From positions 1 to 64,000 of the forward strand of contig NZ_LUAW01000011.1 in NCBI RefSeq assembly GCF_001605895.1: a stretch of 64,000 nt of DNA, read 5' to 3'. Positions 17,296 through 25,133 of this stretch are shown here, in pieces (within the stretch, counting starts at the first letter, position 1; each line of letters begins with the position of its first letter). The stretch comes from Acinetobacter pragensis (lineage in GTDB: Bacteria; Pseudomonadota; Gammaproteobacteria; Pseudomonadales; Moraxellaceae). The notes beneath the pieces were generated by a model that saw nothing but the letters and a program-made list of their open reading frames with translations, ran no database searches and had not been told where the DNA came from. The translations under genes were made by a program, and so were the position numbers.

Positions 17296-18300
17296 ATGAA
17301 ATACCAACCGCCTTATACCATCACCTCAAAAATCATTCATCTGATTGCACAGATTAGTGAGAATATAGGGCGTTTGACTGTTTTAGAGGAAATTCAGGAT
17401 AGATTACAACTGCGAAAAGCCAATCGTATACGTACTATTCAAGGTTCACTTGCAATTGAAGGGAACACTTTAAGTACGGAACAGATCACGGCGATTCTAA
17501 ATGGTAAGACCGTAATTGCACCTCCAAAAGAAGTTCAGGAAGTGCGTAATGCGATTAAAGCCTATGAAGCCTTTCAGCAGTGGCAACCAAGTCAAGAGTC
17601 GGACTTACTACAAGCTCATCAAATTTTAATGACAGGCTTGATTGATGAAGTTGGTCAGTATCGTCATGGTGGTGTCGGTGTAATGTCAGGTGATCGAGTG
17701 GTGCATATGGCTCCGCCTACAAATCAAATTAATCGACTGATGGTTGACTTACTTGATTGGTTAAATGATAGCGAAGTGCATCCTCTTATACAAAGTTCAG
17801 TATTTCACTATGAGTTTGAATTCATTCATCCATTTGCGGATGGCAATGGTCGCATGGGAAGGCTATGGCAAACTTTAATATTAAGCAGATGGAATCCAAT
17901 CTTTGCTAATATTCCTGTTGAGAGTTTGATCTATCAAAATCAAAAAGCCTACTATGAGGCTTTGCAAGCAAGTACAGACCGAACAGATTCAGCTCCATTT
18001 ATAGAATTCATCTTACAGATGATTTTAGATGCAATTCTTAGTTCAACTGATACCGCTCAAGATAGCGGTCATGTTACCGCTCAAGTTAACGTACAAGTTA
18101 GCGACCAAGTTCAGCGTTTACTTTCGGTAATGAAGCAAGAAGATTATACTTTAGCTGAATTGATGCAATTGGTTGGATTAACGCATCGAGCAACGTTCCA
18201 AAAGAATTACTTGAATCCTGCAATAGAAGCAAATTTGATTGAACGTACCATTCCTGATAAACCGAAAAGTCCGAAGCAAAGATATAGATTAAAAAGATAA
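17296..18300 (+). CDS. Fic-family AMP-transferase with N-terminal inhibitory motif
   Basis: The 334-residue protein has the Fic core HPFADGNGRMGR (about 177-188), a complete HxFx(D/E)GNGRxxR signature with catalytic His. The N-terminal helix carries SLAIEGN (about 51-57), matching the inhibitory [S/T]xxxE[G/N] motif of class II Fic proteins, whose Glu blocks ATP. A C-terminal winged-helix segment (YTLAELMQLVGLTHRATFQKNYL) follows a Gln/Val-rich linker. Fic proteins transfer AMP to hydroxyl groups of target proteins; the target here is unknown. It stands alone at the island's right end, with no recognisable ribosome site upstream. It may act in defence, stress response or as a self-controlled toxin. 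Confidence 0.88.
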   Translation: MKYQPPYTITSKIIHLIAQISENIGRLTVLEEIQDRLQLRKANRIRTIQGSLAIEGNTLSTEQITAILNGKTVIAPPKEVQEVRNAIKAYEAFQQWQPSQESDLLQAHQILMTGLIDEVGQYRHGGVGVMSGDRVVHMAPPTNQINRLMVDLLDWLNDSEVHPLIQSSVFHYEFEFIHPFADGNGRMGRLWQTLILSRWNPIFANIPVESLIYQNQKAYYEALQASTDRTDSAPFIEFILQMILDAILSSTDTAQDSGHVTAQVNVQVSDQVQRLLSVMKQEDYTLAELMQLVGLTHRATFQKNYLNPAIEANLIERTIPDKPKSPKQRYRLKR

Positions 18301-18406
18301 AAATACTTTCAATTGTGGATAAATCAAGACATATCCGCAATCAGTAAAATCCTATTTAAATCTGCTACAATTACGCCAATTTTGAATTCCCACTTTTTCA
18401 GTTTTA

Positions 18407-18443
18407 GTACATATTTAGAAATGTGTACATAACTGTGTACATA
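18407..18443. repeat. Three copies of GTACATA upstream of prfC
   Basis: GTACATA occurs at 18407, 18425 and 18437. The last two lie in a longer 10-bp direct repeat, TGTGTACATA, with a 12-bp period. They sit between the Fic gene and prfC, at the presumed element end. They could be arm-type integrase sites, or operator sites at the promoter that drives prfC. Confidence 0.45.
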
Positions 18444-18458
18444 TTGTAGATTTTTCTC

Positions 18459-20048
18459 ATGTTTAAAGATCAATTAGCTAGAGAGGTAAAGGCTCGTAGA
18501 ACCTTTGCTATTATTTCCCACCCCGATGCCGGTAAAACCACCATGACAGAAAAACTGCTGTTATGGGGACAGGCCATTCAGGTTGCGGGCATGGTGAAAA
18601 GCCGCAAGTCAGACCGCGCCGCGACTTCGGACTGGATGGAAATGGAAAAAGAGCGCGGTATTTCCATCACCACGTCAGTCATGCAGTTTCCGTTCAAAGA
18701 CAAAATGATCAACCTGCTGGACACTCCGGGGCATGAAGACTTCTCTGAAGATACTTACCGGACTTTGACAGCCGTTGACTCGGCCTTGATGGTGATTGAC
18801 GGCGCAAAAGGCGTCGAAGACCGTACTGTGAAATTGATGGAAGTCTGCCGCATGCGCGACACGCCAATCATTTCATTTGTGAACAAAATGGACCGTGAAA
18901 TCCGTGAGCCTTTAGAGCTTTTGGATGAAATTGAAAATGTTCTGAAAATTAAATGTGTGCCATTGACTTGGCCATTGGGTACAGGCCGTGATTTTGCGGG
19001 GGTATTCAATTTAATTGAAGAAAAATTCTACGTATATAAAGCCGGTTTCGGTTCAACCATTACAGAAATTGAAGTGCGTGACGGCTACGATTATCCAGAT
19101 TTGCGTGAAAAAGTCGGCGAGCTGGCATGGGCGGCCTTTGAAGAATCTTTGGAATTGGTGCAAATGGCGAATGAGCCGCTGAACCGTGAAGATTTCTTGG
19201 CAGGCCGTCAAACGCCTGTGCTGTTTGGTACAGCCTTAGGCAACTTTGGGGTAGACCATGTGCTGGATGCATTTTCTAATTATGCGCCGCCGCCTAAAGC
19301 GCATCCGACTGAAGTGCGCAATGTCGAAGCGACTGAAGAAGGCTTCACAGGTTTTGTTTTTAAAATTCAAGCCAATATGGACCCGAAACACCGTGACCGG
19401 ATTGCCTTTATGCGTATCTGTTCGGGCAAATATGAAAAAGGCCTGAAAATGAAGCATGTGCGTTTAGATAAAGATGTACGCATCAGCGATGCATTAACGT
19501 TTCTGGCGGGTGACCGTCAGCATTTGGAAGAAGCATGGCCGGGCGACATTATTGGCTTGCACAACCATGGCACAATTCAAATTGGCGATACCTTTACTTC
19601 GGGTGAAACGCTGCATTTCACCGGTATTCCGCACTTTGCGCCAGAAATGTTCCGCCGTGTACGCTTAAAGGATCCGCTGAAATCCAAACAGCTGCAAAAA
19701 GGTCTGAAAGAGCTTTCAGAAGAAGGCGCAACACAGGTCTTTATGCCGCAGCACAACAATGATCTGATTGTCGGTGCAGTCGGCGTGCTGCAGTTTGAAG
19801 TGGTGGCGTACCGCTTGAAAGAAGAATATAAAGTTGACTGTGTTTACGAGCCTGTAAACATTAATACAGTGCGCTGGGTATCGTGCGATGATGAGAAAAA
19901 ATTCAACGAATTTAAGAAAAAAGCGCATGATCAGCTGTCTGTTGACGGCGGCGGCCATTTGACTTATCTGGCGCCGAGCCGTGTGAACTTGCAGCTGATG
20001 CAGGAACGCTATCCAGATATTCAGTTCCGCAACACCCGCGAGCACTAA
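18459..20048 (+). CDS. prfC: Peptide chain release factor 3
   Basis: The 529-residue GTPase has G1 SHPDAGKTT (about 20-28), the switch I segment [12 protein letters not shown]3 DTPGH and G4 NKMD in order. RF3 removes RF1/RF2 from the ribosome after peptide release. The length is normal. The first ~14 codons look foreign: AT-rich, with AGA for Arg 8 and Arg 14, whereas the other arginines I read are CGT, CGC or CGG. No ribosome site precedes the ATG. The defence island ends directly upstream. I infer that an element has inserted in the 5' end and supplied a replacement start, as SXT-type ICEs do, leaving a functional chimeric gene. Relatives' N-termini vary, so a native start remains possible. 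Confidence 0.95.
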   Translation: MFKDQLAREVKARRTFAIISHPDAGKTTMTEKLLLWGQAIQVAGMVKSRKSDRAATSDWMEMEKERGISITTSVMQFPFKDKMINLLDTPGHEDFSEDTYRTLTAVDSALMVIDGAKGVEDRTVKLMEVCRMRDTPIISFVNKMDREIREPLELLDEIENVLKIKCVPLTWPLGTGRDFAGVFNLIEEKFYVYKAGFGSTITEIEVRDGYDYPDLREKVGELAWAAFEESLELVQMANEPLNREDFLAGRQTPVLFGTALGNFGVDHVLDAFSNYAPPPKAHPTEVRNVEATEEGFTGFVFKIQANMDPKHRDRIAFMRICSGKYEKGLKMKHVRLDKDVRISDALTFLAGDRQHLEEAWPGDIIGLHNHGTIQIGDTFTSGETLHFTGIPHFAPEMFRRVRLKDPLKSKQLQKGLKELSEEGATQVFMPQHNNDLIVGAVGVLQFEVVAYRLKEEYKVDCVYEPVNINTVRWVSCDDEKKFNEFKKKAHDQLSVDGGGHLTYLAPSRVNLQLMQERYPDIQFRNTREH

Positions 20049-20070
20049 GTCTCCGATCGAACATAAAAAC

Positions 20071-20100
20071 AAAACAGCTTCACATGAAGCTGTTTTGTTT
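20071..20100 (+). terminator. Intrinsic terminator after prfC
   Basis: An 11-bp perfect stem AAAACAGCTTC/GAAGCTGTTTT with loop ACAT is followed by GTTTTG. Confidence 0.85.
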
Positions 20101-20143
20101 TGTGATAGATTGACATCAATTTAAACCTCCAATTATAAGCATC

Positions 20144-20968
20144 ATGAATATCATCAAGGACGCGGTCATTATTTCAATGCTTGGCATGAGCCTGCTGCTG
20201 AGCGCCTGTGATGATTCTAAAAAACCGCAGCAGCCTGAGGCAGAAAAAAAAGCATCGGTATTTGACGCTGAAAAATCAGATGTCTTGCCCTATTTGAATA
20301 TTCAGGAACAGCCCGCAAAAGTGGCGCTGCCTTTTTGTGAAAATAAGAACTGTATCGATTTGAATATTCAGACCGTGCAAACTGCGGATCCTTGGCTGAA
20401 TACATGGATTGAGCGCAATCAGGCGCTGGTGGTGCAAGATCAGATCAAGCAGAAGCAAAGCATGAGCCTGCAGCAGGCCATCAATGCGTATGTAAAAAAA
20501 TCCGATGCTTGGCAGGATGAATTCAAAACCAATCAGCCTTATGCATTGACCATGTATACCCGTATTCCATATCAGCGCAATCAGTATGTGCTGCTGCAGG
20601 TCGGCGTAGATACAGCGCAGGAAAATATCAAAGTCAAAGACCGCCACTACTTTTTTGTTGCAGACCGCCGTACGCAGAAAAGTTTAGCCTTGCTGGATAT
20701 TGTCGATGCGCAGCAGCAGGCCAAAATGAATGGGATTGTGCAGGCGGCTTACGCCAAATGGCTGAAAGAGCAGGATGCTGCTGTGCGCCAATCTGCACCC
20801 AAGAAACTTTACTGGGGGCAGGCCGACTGGTTTTTTGATCAGGAAGGTGTAGGGCTGCATTACCGTACGCATGAAATTGTCAAAGATGGTGCGCAGCTGG
20901 ATATTTACTTAACAAAACAACAAACACAGCAGGTCTTGAAAGATGCTGTATATCGGCTTATGTTCTAA
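20144..20968 (+). CDS. Lipoprotein of the RsiV/DUF3298 type
   Basis: The 274-residue protein starts with a lipoprotein signal peptide and lipobox LLSAC, placing Cys at about residue 22, then a charged Lys/Glu/Gln-rich linker. The C-terminal half (YFFVADRRTQKSLALLDIV and DWFFDQEGVGLHYRTHEI) resembles the DUF3298/RsiV beta domain also found in the next gene, although the two differ considerably. The function is unknown; a periplasmic, lipid-anchored binding role is plausible. The gene next downstream encodes a related lipoprotein 55 bases on, so they are probably duplicated copies in one unit with the TatD-type gene. Confidence 0.7.
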   Translation: MNIIKDAVIISMLGMSLLLSACDDSKKPQQPEAEKKASVFDAEKSDVLPYLNIQEQPAKVALPFCENKNCIDLNIQTVQTADPWLNTWIERNQALVVQDQIKQKQSMSLQQAINAYVKKSDAWQDEFKTNQPYALTMYTRIPYQRNQYVLLQVGVDTAQENIKVKDRHYFFVADRRTQKSLALLDIVDAQQQAKMNGIVQAAYAKWLKEQDAAVRQSAPKKLYWGQADWFFDQEGVGLHYRTHEIVKDGAQLDIYLTKQQTQQVLKDAVYRLMF

Positions 20969-21023
20969 GAATAAGGCATTGAATTTTCAAGTAGATCAGC
21001 CAAAGTAAGGAACAGGTAGATTC

Positions 21024-21971
21024 ATGTTTAAGCATAAAAATATTTGTATGATGAGTGTTTTGGCCTCTGCAGTTGCGCTGAGCGCTTGCCAGCCGCAAAA
21101 GGCTGAGCCGCAGCCTGAGCAGGAAAAGCCTAAAGCTGAGGCGCCGGATCAAAGCATGAAATTGATTGGCGATTCGGAAGAACTCAGCCTAAGCATCCCG
21201 AATTGCGACGGCAACAGCTGCCCTGAAATTACGATTGAGCGTCTAAATACCAATCAACAGTTTATCGACAGCTTTATTGATGATGAAATTTTGAAACAGC
21301 TGGGCCAAATTTTATCTGTAGAACCGGCTCAGGACAGAATGCAAGCGGCGGGCAGTGAAGCGGCCGCGGCCTCAGATGCTAAATCTGAGCTGGCGCAGGT
21401 GGAAACCCCTAAGATTAAACTGGAAAAACAGACTGCGCCGTATATGCAGGCGTTTATTAAGCTGGATAAAGAGCTGAAAGACTTAAACTCAGCGCAGAAA
21501 ATCAGCCTAATGATTAAACCGAAAATCTTAAATGCTGAATTGCCGCTGGCGACAGTGGTATTGAACAGCAGCAGCTATTTGGGCGGCGCGCATGGCTCAT
21601 CCGCACAGCAATATTATAATTTTGATCTTAAAGCCAAGAAGCTGGTAAAGCTGGATGAAATTATTGAGCCTAAACAAAAAGCCGCGCTGGACGCGAAAGC
21701 GCATGAGGCTTTTAAAGTTTGGGTGATGGATTCAAAACTGGCGGACAGCGTTCAAGAATATGAACAGGCTTGGAAGTTCAAGCGGTCAGACAACTATTAC
21801 CTAGGTAAAGACGGCTTGATTCTGCAATATGCAGAATATGAAATCGGACCCTATGTCGTCGGCTTGCCGCGCTTGACGATTCCTTATGAGCAGCTGAAAG
21901 GGATATTAAAGCCGCAGTATTTCCCAGCAGCGGGAACCCAGCCTGCATCTGAAGCTAAAGCCGCATCCTAA
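21024..21971 (+). CDS. DUF3298/RsiV-like lipoprotein
   Basis: The 315-residue protein has a signal peptide with lipobox ALSAC (Cys about 22), a Pro/Glu/Lys-rich linker, and a periplasmic domain with SSYLGGAHGSS followed by FDLKAKKLVKLDEII (about 188-215), the typical DUF3298 pattern, and YYLGKDGLILQYAEYEIGPYVVG near the end. This domain occurs in anti-sigma factor RsiV, where it binds lysozyme, and in many lipoproteins of unknown role; an anti-sigma or inhibitor function is not shown. AAGGAACAGG precedes the ATG. The stop overlaps the tatD-type start (TAATG). The residue order is intact, with an Ala-rich tail. Confidence 0.78.
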   Translation: MFKHKNICMMSVLASAVALSACQPQKAEPQPEQEKPKAEAPDQSMKLIGDSEELSLSIPNCDGNSCPEITIERLNTNQQFIDSFIDDEILKQLGQILSVEPAQDRMQAAGSEAAAASDAKSELAQVETPKIKLEKQTAPYMQAFIKLDKELKDLNSAQKISLMIKPKILNAELPLATVVLNSSSYLGGAHGSSAQQYYNFDLKAKKLVKLDEIIEPKQKAALDAKAHEAFKVWVMDSKLADSVQEYEQAWKFKRSDNYYLGKDGLILQYAEYEIGPYVVGLPRLTIPYEQLKGILKPQYFPAAGTQPASEAKAAS

Positions 21972-22798
21972 TGAGCAAGCTGCCGGCGCTGTTTGATACG
22001 CATACGCATTTTGATGTCCCTGATTTTGATCCGGATCGGGAAGCGCTGGCGCAAGCGGCTAAACAGGCCGGGGTAGAAGGGCTGGTGCTGATTGGTTTTG
22101 TACAGGCGCGCTTTGCAGATTTGATTCAAACCCATCATTTTTTAAATGGCCTGCAGCATGCGCCGCAAAGCTATTTGGCGCCAGGGCTGCATCCATTTTA
22201 CATTGAACAGCATCAAGACAGCCATTTACAGGATTTAGAGCAGATTTTGCAGCAAGAAAACTGTGCGGCTATTGGTGAAATAGGATTAGATACTTTTTTG
22301 CCGCAGCATAAACTGTCCGATGCCTTAGCTAAGCAGCAGCGCTTTTTTAGCGCCCAGCTGCAGCTGGCGCAGCAATATCAGAAACCTGTGCTGCTGCATA
22401 TCCGCAAGTCGCATGCAGATACGCTGAAAACTTTAAAAGAACAGCGTTTCAGTTTGGGCGGCATTGCGCATGCATTCAGCGGCGGGGTCGAAGAAGCCAA
22501 GGCTTTTGCGAAGCTTGGATTTAAAATTGGCGTGACCGGTCAGATTACCAATCCGAATGCAAAAAAACTGCATGCTGTGGTGCAGGCGCTTGGTGCGGAT
22601 CATTTGGTGCTGGAAACGGATTGCCCCGATATGACGCCGCTGTGCTGCCAGCACAGCGCTGAACAGCGTACCCGCAATACGCCTGTGAATTTGCCTTATG
22701 TGCTGCAAGGCTTGGCAAAAAGCCTCAATCTGGATGAACAGCAGCTGGCAGCGAAGCTGTGGCAAAACTCCCTGGATGCTTTAAATCTGAATGCTTAA
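21971..22798 (+). CDS. TatD-family metal-dependent hydrolase
   Basis: The 275-residue protein has the metal ligands of the TatD amidohydrolase family in order: FDTHTHFD at residues 8-15, GEIGLD, LLHIRKSH, HAFSGG and ETDCPD (about 217-222). Family members are 3'-to-5' DNA exonucleases or D-aminoacyl-tRNA-associated hydrolases. This one resembles the YjjV branch, but the exact substrate is not determined. The start overlaps the upstream lipoprotein stop by one base (TAATG), so translation may be coupled. The length is normal. Confidence 0.88.
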   Translation: MSKLPALFDTHTHFDVPDFDPDREALAQAAKQAGVEGLVLIGFVQARFADLIQTHHFLNGLQHAPQSYLAPGLHPFYIEQHQDSHLQDLEQILQQENCAAIGEIGLDTFLPQHKLSDALAKQQRFFSAQLQLAQQYQKPVLLHIRKSHADTLKTLKEQRFSLGGIAHAFSGGVEEAKAFAKLGFKIGVTGQITNPNAKKLHAVVQALGADHLVLETDCPDMTPLCCQHSAEQRTRNTPVNLPYVLQGLAKSLNLDEQQLAAKLWQNSLDALNLNA

Positions 22799-22810
22799 AA
22801 CGGCGCATTT

Positions 22811-22877
22811 TTGAATTGCTGTAAAAAAGGCGCATTATGCAATTTCTAAAATGCTTTAGACTTGGCATTATGCAATT
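22811..22877 (+). promoter_or_regulatory. fabI promoter region with duplicated palindromic operator
   Basis: The 13-bp sequence GCATTATGCAATT occurs at 22832-22844 and 22865-22877, 33 bases apart, about three helix turns. Its core GCATTATGC is a perfect palindrome around a central T. Each copy contains CATTAT, a possible -10: the first has TTGAAT 16 bases upstream, the second has an extended TG. A regulator binding both dyads would cover two promoters. Confidence 0.5.
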
Positions 22878-22900
22878 AAATTTTATCGAGTGAGATTCAC

Positions 22901-23707
22901 ATGGCACAAGGACTATTGGCGGGTAAACGCTTTTTAATTGCCGGTATTGCAAGCAAGTTATCCATTGCATTCGGTATTGCTCAAGCATTGCACCGCGAAG
23001 GCGCTGAATTGGCATTTACTTATCCGAATGAAAAACTAAAAAAACGTGTCGATGATTTTGCTGGACAATTCGGTTCAACTTTAGTTTTTCCTTGTGATGT
23101 GGCGGTCGATGCAGAAATTGATACTGCGTTTGCAGAATTGGCTAAACATTGGGATGGTCTTGACGGCGTTGTGCATTCAATCGGTTTTGCACCAGCGCAT
23201 ACGCTAGATGGAGACTTCACTGAAATTACTGACCGTGAAGGCTTTAAAATTGCACATGACATCAGCGCCTACAGCTTTATCGCTATGGCGCGCGCAGCGA
23301 AGCCTTTATTAGCGGCGCGTCAAGGCTGCTTGCTGACTTTGACTTATCAAGGTTCAGAACGCGTCATGCCAAATTACAACGTTATGGGTATGGCCAAAGC
23401 TTCTTTAGAGGCTGGCGTACGCTATTTAGCATCGAGCTTGGGCGCAGAAGGCATCCGTGTAAATGCGATCTCTGCCGGTCCAATCCGTACATTGGCGGCG
23501 TCAGGCATTAAATCTTTCCGTAAAATGCTGGACTTGAATGAAAAAGTTGCGCCGCTGAAACGCAACGTGACCATTGAAGACGTCGGCAATGCGGCGCTGT
23601 TCCTGTGCTCACCTTGGGCAAACGGCATTACAGGTGAAATCATGTATGTGGATGCAGGTTTCAATACTGTCGGCATGAGCGCAGACTTGATGCTGGATGC
23701 CGAGTAA
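22901..23707 (+). CDS. fabI: Enoyl-[acyl-carrier-protein] reductase (NADH), FabI
   Basis: The 268-residue SDR-type enzyme performs the last step of each fatty-acid elongation cycle, reducing enoyl-ACP with NADH in the cytoplasm. The sequence shows the FabI nucleotide motif [14 protein letters not shown] (residues 15-28), the two active-site tyrosines in [21 protein letters not shown], and the catalytic Lys seven residues after the second. It is the target of triclosan-type inhibitors. It is preceded by a 13-bp repeated palindrome and followed by an intergenic repeat and a bidirectional terminator shared with secB. Length and motifs are normal. Confidence 0.96.
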   Translation: MAQGLLAGKRFLIAGIASKLSIAFGIAQALHREGAELAFTYPNEKLKKRVDDFAGQFGSTLVFPCDVAVDAEIDTAFAELAKHWDGLDGVVHSIGFAPAHTLDGDFTEITDREGFKIAHDISAYSFIAMARAAKPLLAARQGCLLTLTYQGSERVMPNYNVMGMAKASLEAGVRYLASSLGAEGIRVNAISAGPIRTLAASGIKSFRKMLDLNEKVAPLKRNVTIEDVGNAALFLCSPWANGITGEIMYVDAGFNTVGMSADLMLDAE

Positions 23708-23709
23708 GA

Positions 23710-23812
23710 ATTAGCTCTTCCCTTTTTAAAGAGAGGCTGGGAGGGATTGTTCTTCAGCTGAATCAAATCCCCCTCATTTCCCCTTTAATAAGGGGGGAGA
23801 TAAAAGGCAATA
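23710..23812. repeat. Intergenic C/G-tract repeat, copy 1
   Basis: The stretch holds AAATCCCCCTCATTTCCCC then TTTAATAAGGGGGGAGAT, a C-tract/G-tract dyad, preceded by a second dyad around CCCTTTTTAAAG. The same theme recurs near 36398-36527 in reverse orientation and in shorter form near 42540. It looks like a dispersed palindromic element of the genome. Confidence 0.5.
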
Positions 23813-23813
23813 A

Positions 23814-23837
23814 AAAAGACCGCAATCGCGGTCTTTT
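23814..23837. terminator. Bidirectional terminator between fabI and secB
   Basis: AAAAAGACCGC pairs with GCGGTCTTTTT around AATC, with A and T runs on both sides. It serves the convergent genes fabI (plus) and secB (minus). Confidence 0.88.
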
Positions 23838-23858
23838 TTATGGCTGGAAGCTAAGCGG

Positions 23859-24317
23859 TTAAGCTTGGCCTTCAGCTGCAGCAACTTGAGCGCGTTCTAA
23901 ATTCGCTTCAAATTCTGCATCAAAGTTGATTGGTGTCAAAAGCAATTGCGGGAAGCTGCCTTTAGTGACCATGTCATTCACAGCTTCACGCAGGAATGGG
24001 AACAGGATGTTCGGGCAGTAAGCGCCAAGAATGTACGGAAGGCGTTCTTCTTCTACAGCATCAATCAAGAAAATACCTGACTGAGTGACATCAACGATAA
24101 ATGCAGTATCGCCTGCATTATTCGCTTGAACCACAACTTTTAAAGCCACTTCAAAGTGAGTCGGGTCAATTTTTTCAGCAGAAGATGACAGGTTAATGTT
24201 CAGTTCCGGCTGCCATTCTTTGGTAAATACTTGAGCCCCAGGCACTTCAAAAGAAATATCTTTAGTATAAATGCGCTCTAACGCCAGTTGCGGTTGAACT
24301 TGTTGTTCTTCACTCAT
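23859..24317 (-). CDS. secB: Protein-export chaperone SecB
   Basis: The 152-residue protein keeps secretory precursors unfolded and passes them to SecA. It has the SecB landmarks: [17 protein letters not shown] near the N-terminus, [12 protein letters not shown], and the C-terminal [29 protein letters not shown]-type core. I take the start at 24317, since AAGGATTACAG precedes it. The frame stays open for 24 more codons upstream, but they have no ribosome site. It follows grxC and a rhodanese gene on the same strand, the order known from other gammaproteobacteria. Confidence 0.95.
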   Translation of the reverse strand: MSEEQQVQPQLALERIYTKDISFEVPGAQVFTKEWQPELNINLSSSAEKIDPTHFEVALKVVVQANNAGDTAFIVDVTQSGIFLIDAVEEERLPYILGAYCPNILFPFLREAVNDMVTKGSFPQLLLTPINFDAEFEANLERAQVAAAEGQA

Positions 24318-24357
24318 TCTGTAATCCTTAATATGAAGATGTGATGTTATCTGGCGG

Positions 24358-24612
24358 TTAAGCCAGTAATCCGTCGAGTTTGCCTTCACGTTCTAATGCG
24401 TAAAGCTGATCAAAACCGCCAATAAATTGTTCACCAATAAAAATTTGCGGCACAGTGCGGTGGTTGGTGCGCTGCATCAATTCCACGCGTACTTCAGGCG
24501 ATTCGTTAGATAAATTAATTTCTTTGTATGCCACGCCTTTGCGCTCAAGGAGCTGCTTTGCACGAATGCAGTATGGACAAACAGTAGTAGAATAAATCGT
24601 TACTTCAGCCAT
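24358..24612 (-). CDS. grxC: Glutaredoxin 3, GrxC
   Basis: The 84-residue thioredoxin-fold protein has the dithiol active site CPYC at residues 12-15, the cis-proline TVPQIFI loop and the glutathione-binding GGFDQL segment. It reduces disulfides and mixed disulfides with glutathione in the cytoplasm. It lies between the rhodanese gene (19 bases upstream) and secB, probably in one transcript. Confidence 0.94.
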   Translation of the reverse strand: MAEVTIYSTTVCPYCIRAKQLLERKGVAYKEINLSNESPEVRVELMQRTNHRTVPQIFIGEQFIGGFDQLYALEREGKLDGLLA

Positions 24613-24631
24613 TTAAAATTTCCTCAAACAA

Positions 24632-25039
24632 TTATTTAGCTTTCACCAATGGCAGGCCTTGCGCTTTCCAGTTGCTGATGCCGCCATCTAAGCGGTAGGC
24701 ATCGGCATGGCCAACTTGCTGCAAAGCTGAACCTGCAACTTGACCTAAGTTGCAGACAAATACTAAGGGGCGGTCAGAAGTTTTTAATTCTTCCAAATGC
24801 TTTGTAATTTGGCTGTAAGGGATGTTGCGGCTGCCGCTGATGTGGCCTTCGCGGAAATCTTTCGCATCACGCAAATCAATCAGCATGGCATTTTTGGCTT
24901 TAACCAGAATCCCCAAAGACTGCGGTGAAATTTTGCGGCCATTGCGCTGGCCTTCTAAAAGGAAGAACAGCACCACTAATACAGCGAGTGTGCCAAATAG
25001 GAAGGGGTGATTCCCCATAAATTCGAACCAACGTTCCAC
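24632..25039 (-). CDS. Membrane-anchored rhodanese-like protein (YibN type)
   Basis: The 135-residue protein has one N-terminal membrane helix (FLFGTLAVLVVLFFLLEG, about 14-31) and a rhodanese domain with MLIDLRDAKDFREGHISGSRNIPY (about 52-75) and the catalytic Cys in VFVCNLGQVAG (about 96). Such proteins may carry sulfur as a persulfide or act as chaperone partners; the in vivo substrate is unknown. It is the first gene of the rhodanese-grxC-secB unit. Confidence 0.88.
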   Translation of the reverse strand: MERWFEFMGNHPFLFGTLAVLVVLFFLLEGQRNGRKISPQSLGILVKAKNAMLIDLRDAKDFREGHISGSRNIPYSQITKHLEELKTSDRPLVFVCNLGQVAGSALQQVGHADAYRLDGGISNWKAQGLPLVKAK

Positions 25040-25133
25040 AAGTCACCTAATCACAATTCAAAAACTGCCCAGAGTATAGCTGATAAATATGGTGATCAAA
25101 ATCACCGCTTCAAGGGTTAGTACGGAATTAAAA

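Larger units (their letters stand above)
1..18500. mobile_element. Right-hand part of an integrated element or genomic island ending in prfC
   Basis: The stretch is AT-rich with phage/ICE-type genes (DUF932, YqaJ exonuclease, gp3-like protein) followed by consecutive defence genes (DUF262 nuclease, type I restriction-modification, ImmA/PIN pair, Fic). It gives way abruptly to core genes at prfC. The left end lies outside the window, and no integrase, transfer gene or left attachment site is visible. Inference: the right boundary lies in the first codons of prfC, because these use AGA arginine codons (8 and 14) and AT-rich synonyms, while all later arginines I read in prfC are CGN or CGG. SXT/R391-family ICEs are known to integrate at this position. 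The element could also be a prophage remnant or an island with a different integrase. Confidence 0.6.

Noticed and set aside
1-18500. Complete prophage or conjugative element within the window
   Set aside because: No integrase, capsid, tail, relaxase or transfer genes are seen; only a terminal part of such an element is present.
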